A DNA stretch of 10,476 nucleotides. Source: Rhodospirillales bacterium (GTDB lineage Bacteria > Pseudomonadota > Alphaproteobacteria > Geminicoccales > Geminicoccaceae). The position numbers and the translations under genes are program-made. Positions 1 to 7,085 of the stretch are shown in pieces. The DNA lies in contig SLRI01000705.1 of NCBI GenBank assembly GCA_007131045.1, forward strand, positions 1 to 10,476, in the 5' to 3' direction. The notes beneath the pieces were generated by a model that saw only the letters and a program-made list of their open reading frames with translations, ran no database searches and was not told the DNA's origin. How positions within the stretch are numbered: the stretch's first letter is position 1; every line of letters begins with the position of its first letter.

Positions 1-220
1 AAACATGCCGAAACCCTCGCACCCAGCCGTGGAGGCATCGACCGCCCCGGCCCCGGCCCGGGTACCGCAGCGCTGGCCGCCGAACACCCGGCTCTGCGGA
101 TCGAGCAGCATGGCTCCGACGCATGGCCGACAGCCGGACTCGGCCACCTCGATCACGCCAGAGGTCATGCCGACACCCTGCGCCTGTCGGCTACCGGCGC
201 AGCCCGTGCCCGCTGCCGCA
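1..220 (-). pseudogene. Array unit 1 (partial): decayed 3' end of deacetylase gene
   Basis: This is the upstream-coding half of the most distal unit; its stop-codon end lies beyond the left edge. GCATCGACCGCCCCGGCC at 35-52 matches the gene's GCATCGATCGCCCCGGCC at 1430-1447 with one mismatch. The stretch at 160-190 (GGTCATGCCGACACCCTGCG) matches the equivalent block of unit 4 at 1216-1235. It is not expected to encode a protein. Confidence 0.6.
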
Positions 221-574
221 TCACCGCATCGAAAAAAGTATGACCGGCGCGAGGCCGAACACCCTCCAGTCGAGACTTCGCGCGCCATGCCCGAGCCGAC
301 CAAAGGTCGAAGAACAGGCCTGAATAAGCCCCCGGCGACGCCTCGGCACCGGGCCACCACCCTCGAGCCTGCCGAGAACAGCGTCGATCACGCCGCCCGA
401 GGCCTATCGGACCCGAATTTCGCCGCACTGGCCGACCACCCGCCGGTTCGGCGCTTCGCGCAGCAAGGCCCCGAAGCAGGCATGCCGACCCGGCGCGGCT
501 GCAGCAATCACGTAACCGGTCATCCCGCGAGCCGACCCATGGCCGCTGCGCAGCACATCCTGAAATCTGCCGCA
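221..574 (-). pseudogene. Array unit 2: decayed 3' end of deacetylase gene, with in-frame stop
   Basis: Translated on the minus strand up to the conserved TGA at 221-223, the end reads GGVIDAVLGRLEGG followed by IQACSSTFGRLGHGARSL. The intact gene has AGAIDAALGRLEGT and VQAYPLTFDRLWHWSRGL in the same order. The tract between these two blocks is scrambled, and a TAG lies just before the first block (about 409-411), so the unit is a broken gene fragment. Its first block is the best-preserved protein match in the array. Confidence 0.75.
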
Positions 575-925
575 TCACCTTAGCGCCCGAAGAGGGCCCG
601 CGAGAGCGAGGCTGACGCCTCTCCGGTCGGGCGTCGGCGGCCGATGCCCCAGCCGATCGGAGCTCGAAGCAAAGGCCCGAACAAAGCCGCCGGCGATACC
701 TTGCGACCAAGCTGCCCGTTCCAGGCCGCGGCGAGCCACACCCATCGCCCCGCGCAAGGGCCAGGCTGCCGCCGCACCGCCCGACCACGACCCGGTTCTG
801 CGCTTCACGCAGCCGGATGCCGAAGAACATGCCACAGCCGGACCCGGCCATCGCCATCAGCCAACAGGTCAGGGCGCGACCTCGCGTCCGTGCACCGCCG
901 CGGCGGATCGCACTGCTGCGCCGCA
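575..925 (-). pseudogene. Array unit 3: decayed 3' end of deacetylase gene, frame still open
   Basis: The minus-strand frame at 575-835 is open for 86 codons and ends on the conserved stop. Its last 56 residues align without gaps to the last 56 of the intact protein, with 19 identities counted by eye: ...GIAGGFVRAF... against ...GIAVGYVQAY..., and DRLGH against DRLWH. The frame has no recognisable ribosome-binding site, so I treat it as a relic. Confidence 0.7.
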
Positions 926-1266
926 TCACCGCATCGCCCGAAGATGGCCAGGGCGAACGAGGCTGACGCCTCTCCGGCCGAGAATCAGTGGCCAATGCCC
1001 CGGCCGATCGGTTGTCGAACGCCAGGCCCGAACCAAGCCGCCGCCGATTCCCCCGCACCAGCCTGCCCATTCGACCCCGCCACGAGCAGCCCCAATCGTC
1101 CCGCGCAGGGCCTCGCCTGCCGCCGCACTGCCGAACCAAGACCCGTTCTGCGCCTCGCGCCGCCGGATGCCGAAGGACTTGCCACAGCCGGGCCCGCCCG
1201 TCGCGATCACACCAGGGGGTCATGCCGAGACCTTGCATTCGTCCGCTGTCGGCATCCGCTGCCGCA
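926..1266 (-). pseudogene. Array unit 4: decayed 3' end of deacetylase gene, frame still open
   Basis: The minus-strand frame at 926-1210 is open for 94 codons and ends on a stop equivalent to that of the intact gene. The final 56 residues align gap-free to the parent with 23 identities by eye, for example RRGVSLVRPGHLRAM against QKGISLVPVSHLLAV. The more N-terminal part, starting GGPGCGKSFGI, sits where the parent has GGDRLAGV. No start signal is evident. The unit directly abuts the stop of the intact gene. Confidence 0.7.
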
Positions 1267-2382
1267 TCACGGCACTGCCAGGAGATGGCTCACCGGGACC
1301 AGGCTGATGCCCTTCTGCTCGAGGCCTCGCGACCAGTGCCAGAGCCGGTCGAAGGTCAAGGGATAGGCCTGAACGTAGCCGACGGCGATGCCGTCGCGCA
1401 GTGCTGTGCCCTCCAGCCTGCCGAGAGCAGCATCGATCGCCCCGGCCTCGGGCACCACGTCGAGCGGGCCCACCGCACTCGCATAGGCGAGCCCCGTGGC
1501 GGCGGCGACCCCGGCCAGCCGGTCGCCGCCGAGCTCGACGAAGCCGAGCCCGCGATCAGCGATGGCCGAAGCGATCGGCGCGAAGCTCTCGGGCAGTTCG
1601 GCGAACGCTTCGCTCGCGGCGGCGAGGCCGAAATAGCCCTCGCTGCGGCCGAGCACGCGGCTCAAAAGCTCGGCATGCCCGTCATTCGTCGCAGCCGGCG
1701 TCGCACCCGGCGTCGCAGCCGGCGTCGCAGCCGGCGTCGCAGCCGGCCGGAGCGCCCATGGGCCGAAATCACTCAGCGGATGATCGGCCGCCTCGAGCGG
1801 CAGCTCCAGGAGCACCTCGTGACCGTGGAACCGGGCGTGGCGCTGCCAGTCCGCGAGATGGGCGGCGTAGGGCGTATGGGCGAGCCCGATCGTGCCCGGC
1901 AGCATGACGCTCTGCTCGAGCCGCTCGGCATCGAGCCCGAGGTCGACAACGAGGATGCCGATCAGCGCCCGCTCGGCCACGGTCGCCGGCACCGAGCGGG
2001 CATAGACCCGCCGCGGCGCGCGGCCGTCCTCGGCGATGCGCGGCAGGGCGACGCCGTCGGCCCACTCCAGCAGGGCCGGGTCCGAGTCGAGCGGCGGGCC
2101 TGCCGGGTCGGCCGGGGCCCCCGCCAACGAAGGTGGGGGGACCGCAGGCGCATCGAGCCCGAAGAGGGCCACCCGAGCCGGCGGCTCGATCGCCTCGACG
2201 GGCACGACGCCCTCGACTCGCGGTACCGAATCGTAGCGCAGCGGAGTCTCGATCCCGAGCAGCCAGCCACCGGCCAGAAGCAAGGTCAGCACCGCCCCGA
2301 GCCCCGCCACGACGATGGCTGGCAGCCGCGGCGAGCGCCAATCGAACGAGGAATGCTGCAGCACTAGACGCACGGCACCCAC
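1267..2382 (-). CDS. Divergent polysaccharide deacetylase (YibQ/DUF610-type), membrane-anchored
   Basis: A 371-residue protein of the divergent polysaccharide deacetylase family, which has a NodB-like barrel fold but no firmly established substrate. A single hydrophobic segment at about residues 22-43 would anchor it in the inner membrane with the domain in the periplasm, after a Pro/Ala-rich linker (about 68-105). Family landmarks are ILVVDLGLDAE (143-153), IGLAHTPYAAHL (165-176), GHEVLLELPLEA (187-198) and LSDFGPWAL (203-211). A PAAT repeat (213-232) interrupts the domain. The only long in-frame start is a GTG at 2382 with no good Shine-Dalgarno; GTG at 2373 is an alternative, so the start is uncertain. 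In related genomes this gene usually follows ctpA closely, whereas here 460 bp intervene. Decayed copies of its 3' end follow the stop, and a decayed copy of its 5' end appears to precede it. Confidence 0.85.
   Translation of the reverse strand: MGAVRLVLQHSSFDWRSPRLPAIVVAGLGAVLTLLLAGGWLLGIETPLRYDSVPRVEGVVPVEAIEPPARVALFGLDAPAVPPPSLAGAPADPAGPPLDSDPALLEWADGVALPRIAEDGRAPRRVYARSVPATVAERALIGILVVDLGLDAERLEQSVMLPGTIGLAHTPYAAHLADWQRHARFHGHEVLLELPLEAADHPLSDFGPWALRPAATPAATPAATPGATPAATNDGHAELLSRVLGRSEGYFGLAAASEAFAELPESFAPIASAIADRGLGFVELGGDRLAGVAAATGLAYASAVGPLDVVPEAGAIDAALGRLEGTALRDGIAVGYVQAYPLTFDRLWHWSRGLEQKGISLVPVSHLLAVP
1687..1746 (-). repeat. Five tandem 12-bp repeats encoding (PAAT)5 inside the deacetylase
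   Basis: On the plus strand CGTCGCAGCCGG occurs five times in a row, the second copy with a single change (A to C, giving PGAT). The repeats encode residues 213-232 of the deacetylase, just after the GPWAL motif. The unit is a multiple of 3 and preserves the frame, as expected of slippage expansion in a surface loop. Confidence 0.95.
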
Positions 2383-2442
2383 CGCCCGCCCGGCTGCGCA
2401 GCCGCACCCACCAGCTGCCGAGAGCCATCCGCAAGGGAGCTG

Positions 2443-2480
2443 CCCTGACGCGAGAAGCCCTGACGCGAGAAGCCCTGATA
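2443..2480. repeat. 15-bp direct tandem repeat, about 2.5 copies
   Basis: CCCTGACGCGAGAAG occurs at 2443-2457 and again at 2458-2472, followed by a partial third copy CCCTGA. It lies 60-100 bp upstream of the deacetylase start in gene-free DNA. Confidence 0.9.
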
Positions 2481-2700
2481 CCAGCCACCCGTGAGGAAGC
2501 CGGCCTCGGGAGCAACCGAATGGAAGCTACCCGCGTCGGCGCCGCCCGAGCGCGAGCCGCCGGCACCACGATGTTCCCCCGCACAGGCGCCGCTCGAAAA
2601 CGGAACGCCCACACGGGCGCTGCCGATGCAAAAGCCGCGCGGAGTGACGCCAGTCAAACGAGAGCAGGCCGCGCCGAACCGGCTCGCATGGAAGACCCTT
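2480..2700 (-). pseudogene. Probable decayed copy of the deacetylase 5' end
   Basis: Several short matches to the start of the deacetylase gene occur in the same order and orientation with a slowly rising offset. CCCGAGCGCGAGCCGCCGGC at 2545 matches CCCGAGCAGCCAGCCACCGG at 2254 (offset 291). GATG...GCCGCG just before 2648 matches GATGGCTGGCAGCCGCG near 2314. CGCCAGTCAAACGAG at 2648-2662 matches CGCCAATCGAACGAG at 2336-2350 (offset 312). On the minus strand the last block translates as LSFDWR against the gene's SSFDWR. The matches are short and were found by eye, so this is weaker than the downstream array; boundaries are approximate. Confidence 0.45.
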
Positions 2701-2842
2701 GCACGATCGCCGCGCACCCGAGGACCAACCACATCGGCACAGCCCACACCGGATCGGCCCGCAGAGGCCGACGATCGCTCGCGCGGCGAGCCGCCGGCTC
2801 GGGCGCGAGCGACACCGCCGTCAACGGGCGCTCGGCGGCCGT

Positions 2843-4135
2843 TCACCCGCGGGTCGGCGTCCGGCCCTCGTAGAGGGCGATGCCGCGCAAGAGATCGATG
2901 GCCCGGGCGAGCTGGTAGTCGGTGCTGTCGAGCAGCGGCGACGCCTCGTCGCCGGGCTCCCGCGTACCGTCGCCGTCGAGACGGCCACGGAGATCGGCCT
3001 CGCGCCGGCCGTTGTTGTCCTCGAGCAGCTCGACATTGGCCTGCTGGACCTCGATGTCGGGAGTGATGCCCTTGGCCTGGATCGAGGTGCCGGCCGGGGT
3101 GTAGTAGCGGGCGGTGGTCAACCGGATCGCTCCTTGACCGGAGATCGGCATGATCGTCTGCACCGAGCCCTTGCCGAACGAGGCGGTCCCCATGACGATG
3201 CCGCGGTGGTGGTCCTGCAGCGCCCCGGCGACGATCTCCGAGGCGGAGGCCGAGCCGCCGTTGATCAGCACCACCATCGGCGTGCCGTCGATGATGTCGC
3301 CGGACCGGGCATTGAAGCGCTGCACACTCTGCGCCCGCCGGCCGCGGGTCGAGACGATCTCGCCCTGGTCGAGAAAGGCGTCGGCGACGGCGACAGCCTG
3401 ATCGAGCAGGCCGCCCGGGTTGTTGCGCATGTCGAGAACGAGCCCGCGGAACTGGTTGCCCATCTCGTCCTTCAACCGTGCCACCTCCTCGCGCATCACC
3501 GCATTGGTCTGCTCGTTGAAGGTGGTCAGCCGAATATAGGCGATGTCACCCTCGGCTCGGGCCCGGACCGGCGAGATCTTGATGACCGCCCGCGAAAGGT
3601 TGACCTCGAACGGCTCGTCGCGGGTCTGCCGCAACACCCGCAGCTCGATGTCACTGTCCACGGGGCCGCGCATCCGCTCGACCGCCTCGCCGAGCGACAG
3701 CCCCATCACCGGCTCGCCGTCGATGTGGGTTATCAGGTCGCCCGCCTCGATGCCCGCCCGGTAGGCCGGCGTATCGTCGATCGGCGAGACCACCTTGACG
3801 AGCCCGTTCTCCATCGTGACCTCGATGCCGAGCCCGCCGAATTCGCCGCGCGTTTGCACCTGCATGTCGCGGTAGCGATTGGGGTCGAGATAGCCGCTGT
3901 GCGGATCGAGGGCGGTGAGCATGCCGTTGATGGCCGCCTCCACCAGCTCCTGCTCGCTGACCTCCTCGACATATTCGTTGCGCACCCGCTCGAACACGTC
4001 GCCGAAGAGCTTGAGGTGGCGGATGGTGTCGCCGGAGGTCGACTGCGCCTGCGCCGGCGGCGGCGTCAACACGCAGCCCGTGATCAACAGACCGAAAACC
4101 GCCGCGAAACCGAACCGTGCTGCCACGTTTGCCAT
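2843..4135 (-). CDS. ctpA: S41 C-terminal processing protease (CtpA/Prc family)
   Basis: A 430-residue periplasmic serine protease of the S41A family, which cleaves proteins near their C-termini; relatives turn over cell-wall hydrolases and other envelope proteins. Residues 1-31 form an export signal. A PDZ domain spans about 92-175, including the GGLGIEV and SPIDDTPAYRAGIEAGD motifs. The protease core follows, with VLDMRNNPGGLL at 233-244. The catalytic Ser-Lys pair is visible: NGGSASASEIVAGAL puts the serine at 297, and SFGKGSVQT puts the lysine at 322, 25 residues later as in the family, with Gln326 at Lys+4. The ATG directly abuts the TAA of the upstream envC-like gene, with GGAG just before it, so the two are probably translationally coupled. 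A cysteine at 21 in LITGC could be a lipobox; cleavage after AQA (28-30) is the alternative. Confidence 0.95.
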   Translation of the reverse strand: MANVAARFGFAAVFGLLITGCVLTPPPAQAQSTSGDTIRHLKLFGDVFERVRNEYVEEVSEQELVEAAINGMLTALDPHSGYLDPNRYRDMQVQTRGEFGGLGIEVTMENGLVKVVSPIDDTPAYRAGIEAGDLITHIDGEPVMGLSLGEAVERMRGPVDSDIELRVLRQTRDEPFEVNLSRAVIKISPVRARAEGDIAYIRLTTFNEQTNAVMREEVARLKDEMGNQFRGLVLDMRNNPGGLLDQAVAVADAFLDQGEIVSTRGRRAQSVQRFNARSGDIIDGTPMVVLINGGSASASEIVAGALQDHHRGIVMGTASFGKGSVQTIMPISGQGAIRLTTARYYTPAGTSIQAKGITPDIEVQQANVELLEDNNGRREADLRGRLDGDGTREPGDEASPLLDSTDYQLARAIDLLRGIALYEGRTPTRG

Positions 4136-5539
4136 TTAACTCCGTACCTTGTCCTGACCCGCCGCGAACCAGGTGAGCGGATCGACCGGAATACCGCGGC
4201 GCCGGAGCTCGACATAAAGCCGTCCCGCCGCCTCGGTCCCGGGCTCCAACGTGCCGACCATCTGGCCGGCGCGCACGGACCACCCCTCGTGCACGACAAA
4301 GCGTGATAAACCGGAAAGTAAACTATGATATTCGCTGCCGTGATCGATGATCAAGAGCAGACCGAAACCTTCGTAGGCGCGGGCGAACACGACCCGACCG
4401 TCGCGCGGCGCCCGAACCAGCCGACGATCCTCGACCTCGATCGTGAGGCCGCGGTCGAACGGCGGCTTCTGTCCTTCACCGAATCGGCTGATCACGGCAC
4501 CGGCGATCGGAACGACCTGCCCGCTGCCGGCCCCGCCGCCAGTGGAGCCGAGGACGGCGCCGGCGAGCGCAGCCGTCTTCGGCAGATCGAAATGCACCGC
4601 CCGGCGGTGCGGCCGCTCGGATACCACCGCCCGCGCCGTCAGGACCGGAACGGCCAGGGTCATGGCCGACGGTGCGGCCGACGGCGTGGCCGCGGTTGCC
4701 GGCCGAGCGACCGCCGGCGGCGGTTCGAGCATCGTCACGGTTCGGCTGGCCGCTACCCGATCGAGCCGCAGCGACGCCACCAGCGACGCTGCGGCAGCAG
4801 CGCGTTCACGGCCACTCGCCTCGGTCGTCTGCGCCCGGTTCGCATCGAGCAACCTCGCCAGTCGCTCGCCCCGGGCTTCGGCCGCAGCCAGCGCGTGGCG
4901 TGCGCTGAAGCTCGCCTGCTCGATGTCTGCCAGCCGTTGCTCGAGGCTCGCCCGCGCCCGGCGGCTCTCGCCGAGCCGGCCCTTGGCCGCGGCGAACGGC
5001 CCGGCAAGGGACGCTGCGACGGCGCGGAGCTGGCCCAGCCGGCGCGGCTCACCGTGCTCGTCACGCGAGAGTTGAACGATCTCCGCGAGCAAGGCCTCGA
5101 GCCGCTGCTGCTTGCGGGTGACCCGCTCGCTCTGCCCGGCGATCGCCGCCTCGAGCTCGGCCACGCCCTGTCCAGCCGTGATGTAGTCCGCCGCGAGGCG
5201 GCGCAACGTCCGCTCGACGCCGCGCCGGCTCGCCGTGGCGACCTCGATCTCGCGATCGAGACGAGCCTGGCGCTCGACCAGCCGCGCCTGCGCGAGCCGC
5301 CGTTCGGCCAGAACCATTTCGGCATGTGCTGCTGCGCTGACGACGAAATCCGGCGCGGGCGCCTCCACTATCCCGGCCCGTGCCTGATCGGGGCCGGCAA
5401 GGCCGCAGAGCCAAGCGAGGCCGAACCCGAAAACCGCCAGCAGCGCCCGGCCGCCCAACAGCGCTCGGCCGCCCAACAGCGCCCGGCCGCAACGGCGCCG
5501 GTCGCTGCTGGCGTTCGTGCGGGCGGATGCCTCAGCCAT
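4136..5539 (-). CDS. envC: EnvC-like murein hydrolase activator (coiled coil + degenerate LytM domain)
   Basis: A 467-residue exported protein resembling EnvC, which activates periplasmic N-acetylmuramoyl-L-alanine amidases during septum splitting. An N-terminal hydrophobic stretch at about 32-48 follows a basic leader. A long Ala/Arg/Glu-rich coiled coil runs from about 70 to 265, then a Pro/Ala linker (272-300). The C-terminal M23/LytM-like domain (about 340-460) contains GQVVPIAGAVISRFGEG, APRDGRVVFA, IIDHGSEYHSLLSGL and LYVELRRRGIPVDP. The zinc-site histidines of active M23 enzymes are absent: FDRGLTIEV stands where active members have HxxxD, and YVELR where they have HxH. This fits an activator rather than an endopeptidase. 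Its ATG lies 8 bp inside gpmI without an obvious Shine-Dalgarno, and its TAA touches the ctpA start. The envC symbol is by family, not proven orthology. Confidence 0.9.
   Translation of the reverse strand: MAEASARTNASSDRRRCGRALLGGRALLGGRALLAVFGFGLAWLCGLAGPDQARAGIVEAPAPDFVVSAAAHAEMVLAERRLAQARLVERQARLDREIEVATASRRGVERTLRRLAADYITAGQGVAELEAAIAGQSERVTRKQQRLEALLAEIVQLSRDEHGEPRRLGQLRAVAASLAGPFAAAKGRLGESRRARASLEQRLADIEQASFSARHALAAAEARGERLARLLDANRAQTTEASGRERAAAAASLVASLRLDRVAASRTVTMLEPPPAVARPATAATPSAAPSAMTLAVPVLTARAVVSERPHRRAVHFDLPKTAALAGAVLGSTGGGAGSGQVVPIAGAVISRFGEGQKPPFDRGLTIEVEDRRLVRAPRDGRVVFARAYEGFGLLLIIDHGSEYHSLLSGLSRFVVHEGWSVRAGQMVGTLEPGTEAAGRLYVELRRRGIPVDPLTWFAAGQDKVRS
5441..5490 (-). repeat. 18-bp tandem repeat encoding (GRALLG)n in the EnvC-like leader
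   Basis: On the plus strand CAGCGCCCGGCCGCCCAA at 5441-5458 is followed by a copy with one change (C to T) at 5459-5476 and a partial third at 5477-5490. It encodes GRALLG GRALLG GRALL, residues 18-34, directly before the hydrophobic part of the signal segment, and so lengthens the basic leader. Confidence 0.9.
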
Positions 5540-7079
5540 GGTGATCGCCGACGAGGTTGCGGCCGGTCATCGCCGCCGGCTGCTCGATACCGAGAAAGGC
5601 CAGGAGCGTCGGCGCGACATCGGCGAGCCGGCCGTCGTGCAGGCGAATGTCACCGCCGGCGCCGACGAGAAAGCAGGGCACCGGATTGGTGGTGTGGGCG
5701 GTGTGCGGGCCACCGGTCGCGGGATCGCGCATCAGTTCGCAGTTGCCGTGGTCGGCGGTGACCAGCATCACCCCGCCCACCTCGAGCACCGCATCGATCA
5801 GCCGGCCCAGGCAGCGGTCCACCGTCTCGACGGCCGCGATCGCCGCGGACTCCACGCCGGTATGGCCGACCATGTCCGGATTGGCGAAATTGACCAGAAT
5901 GAAGTCGAAGCGCCGCTCGCGGATCGCCGCCGCACAGCGCTCGGCGAGCTCCGGCGCGGACATTTCGGGCTGCAGGTCGTAGGTCTTGACCTTGGGCGAA
6001 GGCACCATCACCCGCTCCTCGCCGGCAAAGACCTGCTCCTCGCCACCGTTGAAGAAGAAGGTCACGTGCGGATACTTCTCGGTCTCGGCCATCCGGAGTT
6101 GGGTCATGCCGGCCCGCGCCACGACCTCGCCCATCAGGTCCTCGGCCGATTGCGGATCGAACAGCACGAGCAGCCGATCGTCGAGATCGGCGGCATAGCG
6201 GGTCATCCCGGCCCGGGCCGAGAGCGCCGGTCGCCGCTTGCGCTCGAAGCCGTCGAACGCGTCGAGGCTCAGGGCGCGCAGCAGCTGGCGGACCCGATCG
6301 GCACGAAAGTTGATGCAGAGAAAACTGTCGTCGTCGGCCATCCCGGCGTAGTCGCCGACCACCGTCGGCGGCACGAACTCGTCGCCGTGATCGGCGGCGT
6401 AAGCCTGCTCGACCGCGGCTGCGGCGTCCGGCGCATGCTCGGCGTCGGGCGCACCGTCACCCAGCACGATCGCGTCATAGGCCGCCTCGGTCCGTTCCCA
6501 CCGATTGTCGCGGTCCATGGCGTAGTAGCGGCCGATGACGGTCGCGACAGCGGCATCGGCACAATCGGCGAGCACCGCCTCGAGCCGCTCGATCGACGCT
6601 GCGGCCGACCGTGGCGGGGTATCCCGGCCATCGAGAAAGGCGTGGACCCTGACCCCAAGCCCGGCGGCGTCCAGCAGCTTGACCAGCCCGAGCAGATGCC
6701 GCTCGTGCGAATGCACGCCGCCCGGAGAGAGCAGCCCGAGCAGATGCACCCGCCCGCCCGCTTCATCAGTCCGCTCGAGGAGTTCACGAAAGGCCGGCAA
6801 ATCCCGCAGGCCGTCTTCATCGAGGGCGCGGTCGATCCGCGGCAGTTCCTGCAGCATGATCCGGCCGCCGCCGAGATTCATGTGGCCGACCTCGGAATTG
6901 CCGATCTGCCCGGGCGGCAGCCCGACCTCGGCCCCGTCGGTACGCAAGAAGCAGTGCGGTGCGGTGGCGAACCAGCGATCGAAAACCGGAGTCTCGGCCA
7001 AGGCAACGGCGTTGTCGGCGGTTTCGGGCCGGTAGCCCCAACCATCCAGAATACAAAGAACGACCGGACGCTGCTGCAT
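5532..7079 (-). CDS. gpmI: 2,3-bisphosphoglycerate-independent phosphoglycerate mutase
   Basis: A cytoplasmic glycolytic enzyme that interconverts 3- and 2-phosphoglycerate using two manganese ions and a phosphoserine intermediate. The 515-residue length is typical of the family. Key residues are visible in order: VLCILDGWG with metal ligand Asp12, GNSEVGH with the phosphorylated Ser62, GGVHSH with His123, FLDGRDTPPRS (148-158), GRYYAMDRDNRWER (183-196), NFRADR, VNFANPDMVGHTG, and near the end VTADHGNCE, the second metal site. The ATG at 7079 is preceded by AGGAA four bases upstream. It is the first gene of the operon with the envC-like gene and ctpA, overlapping the former by 8 bp. This is the most secure call in the window. 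Confidence 0.98.
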   Translation of the reverse strand: MQQRPVVLCILDGWGYRPETADNAVALAETPVFDRWFATAPHCFLRTDGAEVGLPPGQIGNSEVGHMNLGGGRIMLQELPRIDRALDEDGLRDLPAFRELLERTDEAGGRVHLLGLLSPGGVHSHERHLLGLVKLLDAAGLGVRVHAFLDGRDTPPRSAAASIERLEAVLADCADAAVATVIGRYYAMDRDNRWERTEAAYDAIVLGDGAPDAEHAPDAAAAVEQAYAADHGDEFVPPTVVGDYAGMADDDSFLCINFRADRVRQLLRALSLDAFDGFERKRRPALSARAGMTRYAADLDDRLLVLFDPQSAEDLMGEVVARAGMTQLRMAETEKYPHVTFFFNGGEEQVFAGEERVMVPSPKVKTYDLQPEMSAPELAERCAAAIRERRFDFILVNFANPDMVGHTGVESAAIAAVETVDRCLGRLIDAVLEVGGVMLVTADHGNCELMRDPATGGPHTAHTTNPVPCFLVGAGGDIRLHDGRLADVAPTLLAFLGIEQPAAMTGRNLVGDHHG

Positions 7080-7085
7080 GCACTT

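Larger units (their letters stand above)
1..1266 (-). repeat. Tandem array of ~350-bp degenerate units derived from the deacetylase 3' end
   Basis: No intact gene is visible here. The stretch is a head-to-tail array whose units align with each other and with the last ~340 bp of the deacetylase gene at 1267-2382. One anchor is the block CCGCATCAC, which contains the stop codon on the minus strand and recurs at 216, 570, 921 and 1262, giving spacings of 354, 351 and 341. A second anchor is a block resembling GCATCGATCGCCCC, at 35 (GCATCGACCGCCCC), 381, 738, 1089 and in the gene at 1430. Units 3 and 4 resemble each other more closely than they resemble the gene, which suggests that the array itself was amplified. 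The left end continues out of the window. I see no clear terminator, promoter, tRNA or insertion sequence in it. Confidence 0.8.
2383..2842. other. 460-bp gene-free gap between ctpA and the deacetylase
   Basis: I see no credible gene here; the open frames lack start signals and family features. The gap holds a 15-bp tandem repeat (2443-2480) and a probable decayed copy of the deacetylase 5' end (about 2480-2700). I found no convincing hairpin terminator after ctpA and no convincing promoter for the deacetylase, although either could be present and degenerate. Confidence 0.6.

Noticed and set aside
1175..1198. A P-loop-like string (GGPGCGKS) in the minus-strand frame at 926-1210.
   Set aside because: It sits where the parental deacetylase has GGDRLAGV, and the corresponding place in unit 3 reads GSGCGMFF. 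There is no Walker B or other ATPase feature. It is a chance product of decay.
165..1238. A 357-codon minus-strand open frame across the repeat array.
   Set aside because: It is Arg/Gly-rich with no domain, switches between different frames of the repeat units, and has no ribosome-binding site. It is explained by the degenerate array and high GC content.
1..1266. The regular ~350-bp spacing considered as a CRISPR array, rRNA/tRNA cluster or insertion-sequence remnant.
   Set aside because: There are no short identical repeats with unique spacers, no tRNA-like folds were recognised, and there are no terminal inverted repeats or transposase; the units align with the neighbouring gene instead.
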